The position numbers were made by a program, and so were the translations under genes. DNA of 64,000 nt from Xestospongia muta (lineage: Eukaryota > Porifera > Demospongiae > Haplosclerida > Petrosiidae). Below, piece after piece: positions 1 to 13,940 of the stretch (within the stretch, counting starts at the first letter, position 1; each line of letters starts with the position of its first letter). The stretch lies in contig OY848920.1 in NCBI GenBank assembly GCA_963693285.1, forward strand, positions 8,468,954 through 8,532,953. The letters are read 5' to 3'. The notes under the pieces are model-generated. The model was not told the origin of the DNA and did no database searches. It saw only the letters and a program-made list of their open reading frames with translations.

Positions 1-209
1 TAAAGTACTAAGTTTCTCTATGAATTATATAGACTATATATATAAGAAGTGGGAGGGGTCAATGTAGACCTGAAAGTTCAGTATAAATAGTCCACTAGGA
101 CCACCCTAAGAACAATATGGTCTACTAATAAAAGATGTAATGTAATTGTTAACATTGATGCAGCTGGTTAATGATGATAGATTGGTTTTAAATGTAGTTA
201 ATTACTTAA

Positions 210-3453
<3,244 letters not shown>

Positions 3454-3489
3454 GTCACATGATCATCACATGACTGTTTGGCCATTATC

Positions 3490-4181
3490 TTTGTTTTAGT
3501 TGTAGTTTCATCATTTTCACTAATAACTAACTTTTATTGTTCACATTAAACAACTTATTGTAAATTATGATGAGTTAAGACAGCATGAATATACTAGATA
3601 GTTTGTGCATATATTTTTGAGTAAATAACTTCAGTGCTGTCTCCTTTGTCGTATTGTTCATAAAACACTCAACATGTCACAATGTACATGTTGTAACACT
3701 GAATTTAGTTGCTAAACCAATAGTAATTAGTCAGAATATTTTGATATATAAAAATAACAAACTATGATATTGATTGTCATCTAATTAATAGTCTACTAAC
3801 AGTGTTTAGTGAGGGCCCTTCCATTTGTATTGCTGACTGTACTAGTCTACTAACTCCACATCTTCCCTCACTCTTTGAGCAATACTGTTGTAGTCATAGT
3901 AACAGCGGAAATTTCAAGTTAGAGAACAATGCTGTGATGTGGAGGAAAGTAATGTGTGAAGTACTGAAGTACTGAAGCAATGGTTGAATCATGCAATAGA
4001 TGATCATTCATAATTAGGTTAACTGATATAATATAGTAAATATTATAGTGTTTTTTAACCTTAACTAGGTTATTCAGTGCTTAGTTACAACTGTCACTAT
4101 AGAAGCCATTCCCAGTAACTAATATATTTGTTCAAGTATAAAAATAAAAATAGTTAGTAATCAAAACAGTACACATGTTGT
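3490..4181. repeat. Segmental duplicate, copy 1 (RBBP4 3' flank)
   Basis: This stretch is repeated with modest divergence at about 6020-6866, and its first ~220 bp again at about 25656-25873. Shared landmarks are TAGTTTCATCATTTTCACTA near the left end and a nearly identical ~230-bp right part (3948-4181 versus 6641-6866). Copy 1 ends exactly where the TA/TCGA array begins. No gene other than the relic at 3808 is visible in it. Confidence 0.85.
3808..3930 (+). pseudogene. Relic of a FReD-like gene, N-terminal part
   Basis: DNA matching the first exon region of the secreted FReD-like genes downstream: GTGAGGGC, then the stretch encoding DCTSLLTP, a serine/tyrosine-rich piece and SNSG, ending near GAGAACAATG. 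Relative to the intact copy at 7315 it has substitutions and small indels and no open frame. It shows that the array once reached the RBBP4 3' flank, or that fragments were copied there with the duplicated block. Confidence 0.75.
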
Positions 4182-4190
4182 ACTGTTGTA

Positions 4191-4193
<3 letters not shown>

Positions 4194-4227
<34 letters not shown>

Positions 4228-4237
4228 CGATCGATCG

Positions 4238-4275
<38 letters not shown>

Positions 4276-4325
4276 CGATCGATCGATATATATATATATA
4301 TATATATATATCGATCGATCGATCG

Positions 4326-4361
<36 letters not shown>

Positions 4362-4367
4362 CGATCG

Positions 4368-4417
<50 letters not shown>

Positions 4418-4451
4418 CGATCGATCGATATATATATATATCGATCGATCG

Positions 4452-4489
<38 letters not shown>

Positions 4490-4573
4490 CGATCGATCGA
4501 TCGATATATATATATATATATATCGATCGATCGATCGATATATATATATATATATATATCGATCGATCGATCG

Positions 4574-4611
<38 letters not shown>

Positions 4612-4617
4612 CGATCG

Positions 4618-4653
<36 letters not shown>

Positions 4654-4695
4654 CGATCGATCGATATATATATATATATATCGATCGATCGATCG

Positions 4696-4731
<36 letters not shown>

Positions 4732-4737
4732 CGATCG

Positions 4738-4784
<47 letters not shown>

Positions 4785-4797
4785 GATCGATCGATCG

Positions 4798-4863
<66 letters not shown>

Positions 4864-4869
4864 CGATCT

Positions 4870-4905
<36 letters not shown>

Positions 4906-4916
4906 ATATATATATA
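4194..4916. repeat. Compound TA / TCGA satellite, ~720 bp
   Basis: Roughly 15 blocks of (TCGA)4-5 alternate with (TA)8-25 runs, with a repeating unit of about 40-60 bp. Both components are self-complementary, so long open frames of Tyr-Ile and Ile-Asp-Arg-Ser appear on both strands; they are not genes. The right edge is followed by a small tandem duplication of TATATAAAATGGAACAGG (4911-4957). Confidence 0.95.
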
Positions 4917-4934
4917 TAAAATGGAACAGGTATA

Positions 4935-5760
4935 TATATATATATAAAATGGAACAGGTCCTAGTCTCCTTCTCTTCTTTGGTAAACCAATAACAGTTTT
5001 GTCAGCACCTTTTGGTCTACCTCTTTTCCGTAGTTTAGGTGGCATTTTTACTGTTGCCAAATCACCTAAAAACTTCAATAATTTGAGATGTCATTGCTTC
5101 AAACAAATACATGTAGAAGTATTTGCAACACTTGTACTTTGTCTGTCCTGCGTACCACCTAATTATATACAAATTAACAATTTGATGTATGATGCATATT
5201 GTTTACTGTATTCACCACGGCTCATTGCATTCTCAATATTGTCCTGCATATATTATCTAGGAAAACGATATGACTAGTAACCCAGGTTTGTAATGAAAGT
5301 GGAAATGTCTCACTACCTGGTAATTCTACACAATCTTTTCTGCAATCAACAGAGCTGTCATTATCTTCATTGTACTGAGCTAAAAGCTACATGAGCTGAG
5401 CTAAAAGTACATGAGAAATAACAATTCCAATGATAATTAGGAATGACATTTCATTTTTTAGCCTAAGAATTTACGTGTTCATAATGTATAGCTAGCTACC
5501 CATCATGCATGACATACTTATCAATTCTGGACTGACAACAGGGGGACTGCAATTAAAACTCATCTGACCTGGTTCATTGCCTATACAGTAAACACAATTA
5601 AAAGCAAACAACAATAATTATGTGCATACCACAAGTACTTAGAGCAGGATGTTCACCATTCAACCATTTACACTTGAGTAATTGTAACAAAGAAAAATGC
5701 TCTTCTAAAACTGCCATCCCTCCCTCTGAAACAAGAGATGCTAACTCTAAAGCCAACTCC
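4935..5760 (-). pseudogene. Decayed AT-hook, transposon-like gene
   Basis: Read on the minus strand, several exon-like pieces succeed each other. About 5755-5632 encodes ELALELASLVSEGGMAVLEE and then LLKCKWLNGEHPAL. About 5590-5527 encodes NEPGQMSFNCSPPVVSPELI with a donor GTATGT. About 5390-5317 encodes YNEDNDSSVDCRKDCVELPG. About 5245-5180 encodes DNIENAMSRGEYSKQYASYI. The last piece, 5078-4940, encodes [16 protein letters not shown] with the AT-hook core RGRP, then PKKRRR. Frames do not join cleanly near 5100 (in-frame stops), so I call it a remnant. The composition is like domesticated or transposon-encoded proteins of invertebrates, but I cannot name the family. The TA/TCGA array begins immediately after its C-terminal codons. 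Confidence 0.55.
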
Positions 5761-5768
5761 TATGCCTT

Positions 5769-5998
5769 ATGAAATTTTTGAGCAATGGAGTCAAGTTCAT
5801 ATTATGTCCACCATCAGTACCTACATCTTGTATCAAACATACATTTCAATATAATTCCTGCATTGCTCTACTACAAGCCTTCCCTACTGCTACATCAAGA
5901 TATTACAGCCTCACTTTAAGTAATGGTAGTATTGTCAATGTCTACTGTGATATGGAGGGTAGTAACTGTGATGGTAAATGTTTATATTGTTGTTACTA
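5769..5998 (+). pseudogene. FReD-like pseudogene, internal deletion
   Basis: Seventy-six codons match residues about 55-125 of the intact protein at 7315: NGVKFILCPPSVPTSC, IALLQAFPTATS, YYSLTLSNGSIVNVYCDMEG, SNCDGK. The reading then jumps directly into sequence typical of the family's 3' flank (TATATTGTTGTTACT and a few stops), so about 700 bp of the FReD-like domain are deleted. The signal peptide is also missing: the left end joins unrelated DNA at about 5765. Confidence 0.85.
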
Positions 5999-6019
5999 AA
6001 ATACTTAATATAGTGGTAT

Positions 6020-6866
6020 TTTTAGTTGTAGTTTCATCATTTTCACTAATAACTAATTACACTGTAAAAATTGATTGGTTGTATTAACTAATACATTATT
6101 ATACAGGTTACATGTGTAAAATGTAAACATAATAGTATTTTGATTACTGATGTATTATGAGATTGATGCTTTTGTAGCTACATAAACAGTAGTACATTAG
6201 TACTAACTATTGTTCTCTATCAACAACTTGTTGTAGACTATATAACTTTGAGTTATGGAAGTATGAATGTACTAGACAATTTGTACATATATCTTGAGTA
6301 ATTAATTTTACAGATCAGTACTGTCTCCTTTGTTGTCTTGGTTGTGAAATAGTTAACATATCATAATGTATATACATTGTAATACTGAATTTAGTTACTA
6401 AACCAATAATAACTGGTCAGAACATATTGATAATATTAATAACAAACTATATGCATGATATACTGATTATTTGTTGTCTAATTCTTGGTCTGCTAACAGT
6501 ATTTAGTGAGGGCTGACTGTATTAGTCTACTAACTCCACATCTCACTCTATAAATAGAAAGTTGTGTTTCTAGTAATACACTGTATTGGAAGGTTCAAGT
6601 TATAAGTTGAGAAAGAGAACAATGCCGTGATGTGGAGGAAAGTAATGCGTAAAGTACTGAAGCAATGGTTGAATCATGCAATAGATGATCATTCATAATT
6701 AGGTTAACTGATATAATGTAGTAAATATTATAGTGTTTTTTAACCTTAACTAGGTTATTCAGTGCTTAGTTACAACTGTCACTATAGAAGCCATTCCCAG
6801 TAACTAATATACTTGTTCAAGTATAAAAATAAAAATAGTTGGTAATCAAAACAGTACACATGTTGT
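6020..6866. repeat. Segmental duplicate, copy 2
   Basis: Second copy of the block at 3490-4181, with extra insertions (for example around 6050-6235). It includes its own FReD-like N-terminal relic at 6505-6625. Its right end continues into unique DNA instead of the TA/TCGA array. Confidence 0.8.
6505..6625 (+). pseudogene. Relic of a FReD-like gene, N-terminal part (copy 2)
   Basis: Shorter and more decayed counterpart of the relic at 3808. GTGAGGGCTGACTGTATTAG, CTACTAACTCCACATC and the following serine-rich remnant align to the 5' part of the gene at 7315, with deletions. No open frame. Confidence 0.65.
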
Positions 6867-7018
6867 TGTTATTGTTTTTGCAATACATACATGTCAGCAG
6901 AATATCCATGAATCAGTTACTGCAACCAATCTATTTTGAGTATACTACGACACATATTCTATAATCAGAATATCTCTTACTAAATAACAGATTAGTCAGT
7001 ACACTACTGAATAGGATA

Positions 7019-7058
<40 letters not shown>
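7019..7058. repeat. (TA)n microsatellite
   Basis: Alternating TA run upstream of the FReD-like gene at 7315, followed by a few CA units. Confidence 0.85.
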
Positions 7059-7066
<8 letters not shown>

Positions 7067-7314
7067 TGCATGGAGTCAATCACATTAGTAGCAGCATAAA
7101 TATTACAGTATTAGTCAACTTTAATATCTATGGTAAGCAGATTGCCTTGTAAATGAATATTGTGGCTAATTAGCATAATACTGTGGTTAATCTAATTATT
7201 TATATCAACACTCATTCAAATCGCCGCCATTTTGGCAAAACGTCACTTCCGCTTTGCAATAGATTAAGGATTTGGACATTGACCAAACGACCGCATTGCT
7301 ACAAAAAACTTATC

Positions 7315-8382
7315 ATGTATATAATTGTTTTTTGCTGTCTGTTTACTGGTTTACAAATTCTACACGTGGCTAGTGTGGACTCCTCTGTTTGTATGGCTGA
7401 CTGTACTAGTCTACTAACTCCACGTCCTCCCTCACTCTACGAGCAGTACTGTTGCATTCCTAGTAACAGTGGAAAGAAGTTTAAGTTGAAGGAAAGCAAT
7501 GGAGTCAAGTTCATATTATGTCCACCATCAGTACCTACATCTTGTATCAAACATACATTTCTATATAATTCCTGCATTGCTCTACTACAAGCCTTCCCTA
7601 CTGCTACATCAGGATATTACAGCCTCACTTTAAGTAATGGTAGTATTGTCAATGTCTACTGTGATATGGAAGGGAGTAACTGTGACGGTAAAGGAGGCTG
7701 GATGAGAGTAGGCTATCTCAACATGAGTGAACCTAATGCTACCTGTCCTCCTGGACTAACACTACAACAATATAACAACATAGATCATGGAGTTTGTGGT
7801 ATTTTTAATTCAGGAACATTTGTATCAACATCCTTTTCATCTGGAGGAAATAATTATAGTGAAGTTTGTGGTCAATTAAGAGGTTATCAGTATAATTCAC
7901 AAGATGGATTCCCACCTTTGTATGGTAGCAATGCTAGTCCAAACATTGATAACTGTAACACATATGTTGATGGTGTTACTATTACTTATGGTAGTAATCC
8001 TCGTAAACATATTTGGACTTATGCTAATGGTTTGAATGAAGGTTTTGTAAATTTTAATGGTATATTAACATTATTATGTCCATGTAATAACATTAGTACT
8101 GGAACTACTGTACCTAGTTTTGTAGGAAGTGATCACTATTGTGAATCTGGATTACCCGCAGGACAATTTTGGCAACCAGTCTTATACTCCAGTGATCCAT
8201 TGTGGGATGGACAACAATGTAATGGAAATGAAGGACCGTGTTGTACTAACCCTAAGATGCCATGGTTTGTTAAAACTCTTTCAGAGAGTACAACTGAAGA
8301 TATTGAACTAAGAATATGTGGTAATGAAGCCTCAACTAATGAAGATACTCCTCTAGATGTTATTGAACTTTATGTAAAGTAA
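7315..8382 (+). CDS. Secreted fibrinogen-related (FReD-like) protein, type 1
   Basis: Intact single-exon gene of 355 residues. I chose the ATG at 7315 because paralogues share an ATG at this point (MNIIVF...), directly before a hydrophobic signal peptide (residues 1-20); the frame is open further upstream without homology. Residues 21-98 are a Cys-rich type 1 region (CTSLLTPRPPS, QYCC, CPPSVPTSC). Residues 99-355 are the FReD-like domain: SGYYSL, VYCDMEGSNCDGKGGWMRV, YLNMSEP, a SEVCGQ motif, NTYVDGVTITYGSNPRKHIW, FVGSDHYCESG, PLWDGQQC, CCTNPKMPWF, and a conserved end EDTPLDVIELYV. This end differs from vertebrate fibrinogen and resembles a family known from cnidarians, lancelets and sponges. 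Several N-glycosylation sequons. AATAAA at 8622 is a likely polyadenylation signal. Role probably extracellular recognition or matrix; the ligand is unknown. Confidence 0.9.
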   Translation: MYIIVFCCLFTGLQILHVASVDSSVCMADCTSLLTPRPPSLYEQYCCIPSNSGKKFKLKESNGVKFILCPPSVPTSCIKHTFLYNSCIALLQAFPTATSGYYSLTLSNGSIVNVYCDMEGSNCDGKGGWMRVGYLNMSEPNATCPPGLTLQQYNNIDHGVCGIFNSGTFVSTSFSSGGNNYSEVCGQLRGYQYNSQDGFPPLYGSNASPNIDNCNTYVDGVTITYGSNPRKHIWTYANGLNEGFVNFNGILTLLCPCNNISTGTTVPSFVGSDHYCESGLPAGQFWQPVLYSSDPLWDGQQCNGNEGPCCTNPKMPWFVKTLSESTTEDIELRICGNEASTNEDTPLDVIELYVK

Positions 8383-8804
8383 CTATTTCTTGACAATTGT
8401 CTTTGTTGCCTTTTTATATTTGCATACAAACAAGCAATATTTAATATATACTTATATTGTTGTTATTAATATACTTAATATATGGTGGTACTCCTCATAT
8501 AAACATATGTAAAGTTATGTTGGTGAATTGTTTGAAGATTCTAATGTCTTATTCCATATTGTTTTATACCAGTTCAAAAATCATTTCCATATAATCACCA
8601 TTGAAGATGTTGTGTCATTGTAATAAACTCAGATATTAGACTGTATCTTGTAGACTACATGGTTATTGGTGTTCATTGTTTGTAGATTGTGTTGTTGGTT
8701 ACTCCCTTGTACAAATTATGTCAGCCCTGAATTTCTCTTTTTCTATATAAGTTTAGTAATTTAAGTTCAGTGCATTGCTGTATTTAGCTAGAAAAAAACT
8801 TGTA

Positions 8805-9851
8805 ATGAATATAATTGTTTTTTGTTGTCTTGCTGGTCTGGCTTGTGAGGGCTCCTCTGATTGTGTGGATGACTGTACTAGTCTACTAACTCCACGTCCT
8901 CCCTCACTCTATGAACAGTACTGTTGTCTCTCTAGTAACAGTGGAAAGAATTTTAAGTTGAAGGAAAGCAATGGAGTCAAATTCATCTTCTGTCCACCAT
9001 CAGTACCTACATCTTGTATCAAACATACATTTCTATATAATTCTTGCGTTGCTCTACTACAAGCCTTCCTTACTGCTACATCAGGATATTACAGCCTCAC
9101 TTTAAGTAATGGTAGTATTGTCAATGTCTACTGTGATATGGAGGGTAGTAACTGTGATAGTAAAGGAGGTTGGATGAGAGTAGGCTATCTCAACATGAGT
9201 GAATCTAATGCTACCTGTCCTCCTGGACTAACACTACGACAATATAACAACATAGATCATGGAGTTTGTGGTGTTTCTAATTATTCAACATTTGCATCAA
9301 TATCCTTTTTGTCTGGAGGAAATAATTATAGTGAGGTCTGTGGTCAAATAAGAGGTTATCAGTACAAATCACCAGACGCATTCCCACCTGTGTTAAGCAG
9401 CAAAGCAAATCTAACCATTGAGAACTGTAACACATGTTGATGGCATTACTATTACTTATGGTAGTAATCCTCGTAAACATATTTGGACTTATGCTTGTGG
9501 TTTGAATGAAGGTTTTATAAATTTTAATGGTATACTAACATTATTATGTCCATGTAATAACATTAGTACTGGAACAACTGTGCCTAGTTTTGTAGGAAGT
9601 GATCACTATTGTGAATCTGGATTACCTGCAGGACAATTTGGCAATCAGTCTTATACTCCAATGATCCATTGTGGGATGGACAACAATGTAATGGAAATGA
9701 AGGACCATGTTGTACTAACCCTATGATGCCATGGTTTATTAAGACTCTCAATGAGACTACCACCGAAGATATTGAATTAAGGGTGTGTGCAAGTCAAGGT
9801 TATAATGATGAAGATATCCCTCTGGATATTATTGAACTTTATGTTAGGTAG
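8805..9851 (+). pseudogene. FReD-like type 1 pseudogene (two frameshifts)
   Basis: The ATG at 8805 starts a type 1 signal peptide (MNIIVF, shortened to CCLAGLACEG) and the reading is colinear with the gene at 7315 up to about residue 209. A 2-bp deletion near 9433 (ACACATGTTG against ACACATATGTTG) shifts the frame and gives a TGA at 9438-9440. A 1-bp deletion near 9641 (CAATTTGGC against CAATTTTGGC) returns the reading to the original frame, which is open to the normal end IIELYVR at 9851. Flanking DNA, including the AATAAA-containing 3' region, is intact. Confidence 0.9.
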
Positions 9852-10262
9852 CTATATTTGTTGATAATTGTCTTCCTTTTATTTCTATATTTGCATACAA
9901 ACAAGAATACTTAATACATAGTCATAATGTTGTTACTAATATACTTAATCTAGTGGTACTCCTCATTAAACATATGTAAAGTTATGTTGGTGAATTGTTT
10001 GAAGATTCTAATGTCTTATTCCTTAATATTTTATACCAGTTCATAAATCATCTCAATCCTTGAAGATGTTGTGTCATTGTAATAAACTCAGATATTAGAC
10101 TGTATCTAGTAGACTACATGGTTATTGGTGTTCATTGTTTGTAGATTGTGTTGTTGGTTACTCCCTTGTACAAATTATATCAGCCCTGAATTTCTCTTTT
10201 TCTATACAAGTTTAGTGATTTAAGTTCAATGCAGTGCTGGGCTTAGCTAGAAAAAGCTTATA

Positions 10263-11253
10263 ATGAATATAATTGTTTTTTATTGTCTAATTGCTGGTCT
10301 ACAAATTGTGGCTAGTGAGGGCTCATCTATTTGTATGGTTGACTGTACTAGTCTACTAACTCCACGTCCTCCCTCACTCACGAGCAATACTGTTGTATTC
10401 CTAGTAACAGTGGAAAGACATTTACTGTGCATGAAAGAAAAAGATCGAGTCAGTTTCATATTATGTCCACTATCAGTACCTACATCTTGTATCAAACATA
10501 ATTCCTGCATTGCTCTACTACAAGCCTTCCCTAATGCTACATCAGGATATTACAGACTCACTTTAATTAAGTAATGGTAGTATTGTCAATGTCTACTGTG
10601 ATATGGAGGGTAGTAACTGTGATGGTAAAAGAGGCTGGATGAGAGTAGGCTACCTCAACATGAGTGAACCTAATGCTACCTGTCCTCTTGGACTAACACT
10701 ATGACAATATAACAACATAGATCATGGAGTTTGTGGTGTTTTTGATTATTCAACATTTGCATCAATATCCTTTTCGTCTGGAGGAAGTAATTATAGTGAA
10801 GTTTGTGGTCAAATAAGAGGTTATCAGTACAAATCACCAGACGCATTCCCACCTGTGTTAAGCAGCAAAGCAAATCTAACCATTGAGAACTGTAACACAT
10901 ATGTTGATGGCATTACTATTACTTATGGTAGTAATCCTCGTAAACATATTTGGACTTATGCTTGTGGTTTGAATGAAGGTTTTATAAATTTTAATGGTAT
11001 ACTAACATTATTATGTCCATGTAATAACATTAGTACTGGAACAACTGTGCCTAGTTTTGTAGGAAGTGATCACTATTGTGAATCTGGATTACCTGCAGGA
11101 CAATTTTGGCAATCAGTCTTATACTCCAATGATCCATTGTGGGATGGACAACAATGTAATGGAATGAAGGACCATGAACTAAGAGTGTGCACAAGTCAAG
11201 GTTATAATGATGAAGATGTCCCTCTGGATATTATTGAACTTAATGTTAGGTAG
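10263..11253 (+). pseudogene. FReD-like type 1 pseudogene (multiple lesions)
   Basis: Starts with MNIIVFYCLIAG. Compared with 7315 it has a 2-bp loss near 10379 (CTCACTCACGAGC), a 12-bp in-frame loss near 10500, a 4-bp gain near 10568 (TTTAATTAAG), a CGA-to-TGA stop at 10702-10704, and a deletion near 11163 that removes the CCTNPKMPW segment. The C-terminal end IIELNVR is still recognisable. The same set of lesions recurs in the copy at 18248, so the gene was dead before the segment was duplicated. Confidence 0.9.
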
Positions 11254-11489
11254 TCCATTTCTTGACAACTCTCCATAATGTTTTATACCATTCATAAATC
11301 ATTTCAATATAGTCACCATTGAAGATATTGTATCATTTGTAATAAACTCAAATATTAGACTAATCTAAGACTATGGTTATAGATGTTAATTGTTTGTACA
11401 TTGCATTGTTGTTTAGTCCCTTGTACAATTTATAATGTTAGATCTGAATTTTTCTTTTATAAGCTCAGTGATTTATGTTAAGTTATAGT

Positions 11490-11977
11490 TCTTTTTACTG
11501 ATTTAGTCAATCATTAAAAGTTCTGTCCATTACTCTAAATTACCTTAGTCAGTTCAAATAATGATAATTATCATAAGTTAATGTACTAATACCACTTTAC
11601 ATCATGTTTTGCAACTAAAGTAAGACAGTTTTTTCCTCTTATCAGGACATGTTTACTTGACATTTGACAGGTCGTTTAGTGTACATTGATGGAAAAAAAA
11701 CTGTCGCTTTGTCTCAGAAATGGCAGCTATAAGGAAAACAATACCAGTTCAGTTTATTCAATCTGGTGTTACATGTAAATATAAGCACGTGATATGTACT
11801 AATGTACAGGTATTAACCTTTATTTTAGTATTATAGAATAAACTATTGTACATGTATTTAATAGTAAAACAGTACACAACATTTTTTAATTTATAACTGA
11901 ATGTATATAAACAAAATTGGCAATTCATCAAGACTTTATGCCATTGCTTTAAAATCTATCAGTTATATTGACTAATA
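11490..11977 (+). repeat. Conserved upstream module of type 2 FReD-like genes
   Basis: About 480 bp found nearly unchanged before each type 2 gene, at 11490, 16217, 19485 and 26515. It includes GACATGTTTACTTGACATTT, an A8 run, and a 30-codon open frame (11720-11809, beginning MAAIRKTIPVQF) that ends at a GT splice-donor-like site (CAG|GTATTA). It may hold the promoter or a 5' exon. The phase does not fit a splice into the signal peptide, so I do not join it to the gene. Confidence 0.6.
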
Positions 11978-13120
11978 ATGTATTTTTTGGCTATTTCCTT
12001 TCTTATACATGTAGCTTTCATCTCTCCCATTTCAGGTGATCCTATTAAGGTGTATTGCGATAATTCATTTTGTGGTAAAGGTCCTTCTGGATCCTTAACT
12101 GAATTTTCCATTGATGTTTCTCCCATTGACGACTGCTTAACTTGCAAATTAAAGGATAATGTCGACTATAACAACTTTACGGATTTCTATCCAACTAAAT
12201 ATTGTACAGGCGTCTCTAATAAATGTAATAATGGTACTGAAATTCTTATTGAAGGACTCTTAGAACAGCTAAAAGCTATTTCTGAGTTCCTTTACTCATA
12301 TCCTGCTGGGTGTTTAGAGATTCTACAGAGGAATAACCTAGCTACATCAGGCTATTACACAATACGAGCTCCTAATGATTCTTTTATGTCAGTCTACTGT
12401 GATATGGAGGGTAGTAACTGCAATGGTCAAGGAGGCTGGATGAGAGTAGGCTATCTCAACATGAGTGAACCTAATGCTACCTGTCCTCCTGGACTAACAC
12501 TACGACAATATAACAACATAGATCATGGAGTTTGTGGTGTTCCTAATTATTCAACATTTGTATCAACATCCTTTTCGTCTGGAGGAAATAATTATAGTGA
12601 GGTCTGTGGTCAAATAAGAGGTTATCAGTTCACATCACCAGATGGATTCCCACCTGTGTTAGGCAGCAAAGCAGATCTAACCATTGAGAACTGTAACACA
12701 TATGTTGATGGCATTACTATTACTTATGGTAGTAATCCTCGTAAACATATCTGGACTTATGCTTGTGGTTTGAATGAAGGTTTTATAAATTTTAATGGTA
12801 TACTAACATTATTATGTCCATGTAATAACATTAGTACTGGAACAACTGTACCTAGTTTTGTAGGAAATGATCACTATTGTGAATCTGGATTACCTGCAGG
12901 ACAATTTTGGCAATCAGTCTTATACTCCAATGATCCATTGTGGGATGGACAACAATGTAATGGAAATGAAGGACCATGTTGTACTAACCCTAAGATGCCA
13001 TGGTTTATTAAGATTCTCAATGAGACTACCACTGAAGATATTGAATTAAGGGTGTGTGCAAGTCAAGGTTATAATGATGAAGATATCCCTCTGGATATTA
13101 TTGAACTTTATGTTAGGTAG
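11978..13120 (+). CDS. Secreted fibrinogen-related (FReD-like) protein, type 2
   Basis: Intact single-exon gene of 380 residues. The signal peptide MYFLAISFLIHVAF... (1-20) is followed by a type 2 N-terminal region unlike type 1 (GDPIKVYCDNSFCGKG, DDCLTCKL, YCTGVSNKCNNGTE, a short helical stretch EGLLEQLKAISEFLYS). The FReD-like domain starts at about residue 122 (SGYYTI, VYCDMEGSNCNGQGGWMR) and is almost identical to the type 1 domain through IIELYVR. The sharp contrast between distinct N-termini and near-identical C-termini suggests exon shuffling or gene conversion. The start is fixed by the signal peptide and by conservation in three further copies. Partner or ligand unknown. Confidence 0.9.
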   Translation: MYFLAISFLIHVAFISPISGDPIKVYCDNSFCGKGPSGSLTEFSIDVSPIDDCLTCKLKDNVDYNNFTDFYPTKYCTGVSNKCNNGTEILIEGLLEQLKAISEFLYSYPAGCLEILQRNNLATSGYYTIRAPNDSFMSVYCDMEGSNCNGQGGWMRVGYLNMSEPNATCPPGLTLRQYNNIDHGVCGVPNYSTFVSTSFSSGGNNYSEVCGQIRGYQFTSPDGFPPVLGSKADLTIENCNTYVDGITITYGSNPRKHIWTYACGLNEGFINFNGILTLLCPCNNISTGTTVPSFVGNDHYCESGLPAGQFWQSVLYSNDPLWDGQQCNGNEGPCCTNPKMPWFIKILNETTTEDIELRVCASQGYNDEDIPLDIIELYVR

Positions 13121-13269
13121 CTATATTTGTTGATAATTGTCTTCCTTTTATTTTTATATTTGCATACAAACAAGCAATACTTAATACATAGATATTAGAC
13201 TGTATCTAGTAAACTACATGGTTATTCATGTTCATTTCATATACATGTATAGGTTATACACCAATTTTA

Positions 13270-13690
13270 TGCTTTTGCTTACATCCTTTTTGTGTGGAGG
13301 AAATAATTATAGTGAAGTTTGTGTTCAAATAAGAGGTTATCAGTACAGTTCACCAGATGGATTTCCATCTTATCTGTTACTCATAGATAATAACGTTATT
13401 TATCAATTGTTTTTAGAATCAAATGATAGTTTAATGTGTGAAATTATCTCATTCTTTTCTTGATCATGAGTCATATTGTTATGCTACTTACTACACAATA
13501 CTTTGAAAGTATCATTACAATATTAGGAATAATGGCATTACTATCCACTGTCTCCTTTTCTCAGATATGCCATGAAGACAGCGCTTCATCAAGAAATTAT
13601 GCAATATTGCATAATTGCTTGATAAAGCATATGTTCTCATATTATCAGTCTATTGTGATTGATAAGGAGGGAAGTAATTATAACTGATTA
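13270..13690 (+). pseudogene. Scattered FReD-like fragments
   Basis: 13284-13372 matches the FReD-like segment encoding GGNNYSEVC and RGYQYSSPDGFPS. 13655-13690 resembles the segment for DMEGSNCD. The order is reversed relative to the gene and the pieces are separated by unrelated AT-rich DNA, so this is a rearranged remnant. Confidence 0.65.
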
Positions 13691-13940
13691 TTAGGGTCAT
13701 AATATACAACGCATATATTCCATCATAAGAATATCTCTTGCTAAATAACAGATTAATTAGTACACTGCTGAACAGGATATATATATACATATATATTTGT
13801 AGGAAGTTGTCTTGGAAATTAAATATTCATAAAGTGGTAATTAGCGGTGTACCTATTAAAAACGCCACCATTTTGACAAAACATCACTTCCGCTTTGCAA
13901 TAGGATGTGCGCAGGGGCAAACGACTGTAGAAAACTTATC

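Noticed and set aside
4154..5078. Long Tyr-Ile / Ile-Asp-Arg-Ser open frames on both strands
   Set aside because: They are produced by the TA/TCGA satellite; only the short RGRP-containing end resembles real coding sequence.
9277..9480. Antisense open frames within FReD-like genes, repeated in several copies
   Set aside because: They are the reverse of conserved coding sequence and recur only because the genes are duplicates.
11720..12040. Splicing of the upstream 30-codon frame into the type 2 FReD-like gene
   Set aside because: Phases do not match at either candidate acceptor, and the gene has its own signal peptide and start.
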